Part shown: positions 63,877 to 64,000 of the stretch, piece by piece | Layout: every line of letters starts with the position of its first letter | Numbering within the stretch: the first letter of the stretch is position 1 | DNA from: an uncultured Flammeovirgaceae bacterium | GTDB taxonomy: Bacteria; Bacteroidota; Bacteroidia; Cytophagales; Cyclobacteriaceae | Assembly: GCA_913045135.1 (NCBI GenBank) | Contig: CAJWQD010000008.1 | Location: 1 to 64,000 of the forward strand | Direction: 5' to 3' | Length of the DNA stretch: 64,000 nucleotides | Notes under the pieces: model-generated | Seen by the model: only the letters and a program-made list of their open reading frames with translations | What the model was told of the DNA's origin: nothing | Database searches by the model: none | Position numbers and translations under genes: made by a program

Positions 63877-63938
63877 TAATGACAATATGTCATTAATGTT
63901 TAATTTTAACCTTTATAATATGCCATAATGGCATATTA
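63877..63938. promoter_or_regulatory. Two related palindromes upstream of hsp20, operator candidates
   Basis: TAATGACA-ATA-TGTCATTA at 63877-63895 is a perfect 8-base inverted repeat with a 3-base spacer. TAATATGCCAT-A-ATGGCATATTA at 63916-63938 is a perfect 11-base inverted repeat with a 1-base spacer. Both share TGNCA/TGNCA half sites and are centred about 41 bases apart, near four helical turns. They lie about 90-150 bases upstream of hsp20, and could also serve a gene beyond the right edge. Confidence 0.55.
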
Positions 63939-64000
63939 AGTGTTTTAGTGATAATAAGATTAAAATGAATAGACAATTTTTTTAGGTTAAAGGCTTTGCA

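Overview
The window reads as chromosomal DNA of an AT-rich member of the Bacteroidota. The signs are a fused SecDF, a second short DnaE next to a Y-family polymerase, a long NusB, DUF4293 and DUF1573 proteins, a type IX secretion (T9SS) C-terminal tail on a CotH protein, near absence of Shine-Dalgarno sequences, and TAnnTTTG-type promoter elements. A finer placement (Saprospiria-like or similar) is only a guess. No rRNA, tRNA, CRISPR array, insertion sequence or complete prophage was seen.

Layout. 0-5 kb: the N-terminus of a FAD-linked oxidase, a broken endonuclease/exonuclease/phosphatase gene, a PlsC-type acyltransferase, a YwqK/MORN-like protein and htpG. 5-16 kb: DUF4293, truA, two ABC exporters in convergent orientation, leucine-type dehydrogenase, and the run nusB-ytxH-DUF1573-yajC-ybbR-coaE. 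16-23 kb: a large exported WG-repeat protein and a dnaE-dinB translesion cassette whose start codon abuts a perfect inverted repeat. 23-31 kb: a TRAP solute-binding lipoprotein translationally coupled to an exported amidase, clpB, and gene-poor DNA with decayed frames around a glutaredoxin-like lipoprotein. 31-42 kb: mostly housekeeping genes: secDF, udk, rdgB, an FKBP lipoprotein, nrnA-like DHH, ndk, scpA, dxs. 42-48 kb: kynureninase, a membrane zinc-ribbon protein, an ArsR regulator coupled to a YjjG-like phosphatase, and P5C dehydrogenase. 48-55 kb: the accessory part, with a T9SS-exported CotH protein, two tandem small exported Arg-rich proteins, a clear pseudogene with an intact paralogue nearby, and a membrane protein carrying a J-like domain without HPD. 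55-59 kb: an overlapping three-gene operon of circularly permuted ATP-grasp, alpha-E and transglutaminase proteins. 59-64 kb: a Gre-like factor, an ALDH7-type dehydrogenase, a DegP/HtrA protease and a small heat-shock protein, the last preceded by two related palindromes.

Themes. Protein quality control is prominent (HtpG, ClpB, DegP, Hsp20, FKBP) alongside envelope export (SecDF, YajC, T9SS cargo). Two aldehyde dehydrogenases, a leucine-type dehydrogenase, kynureninase and the TRAP/amidase pair point to use of amino acids and amides. The most unusual items are the Arg-rich exported pair, the J-like membrane protein, the palindromes at 22.7, 48.0 and 63.9 kb, and the ATP-grasp/alpha-E/transglutaminase operon. 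All functional calls come from reading motifs by eye; no database search was run.
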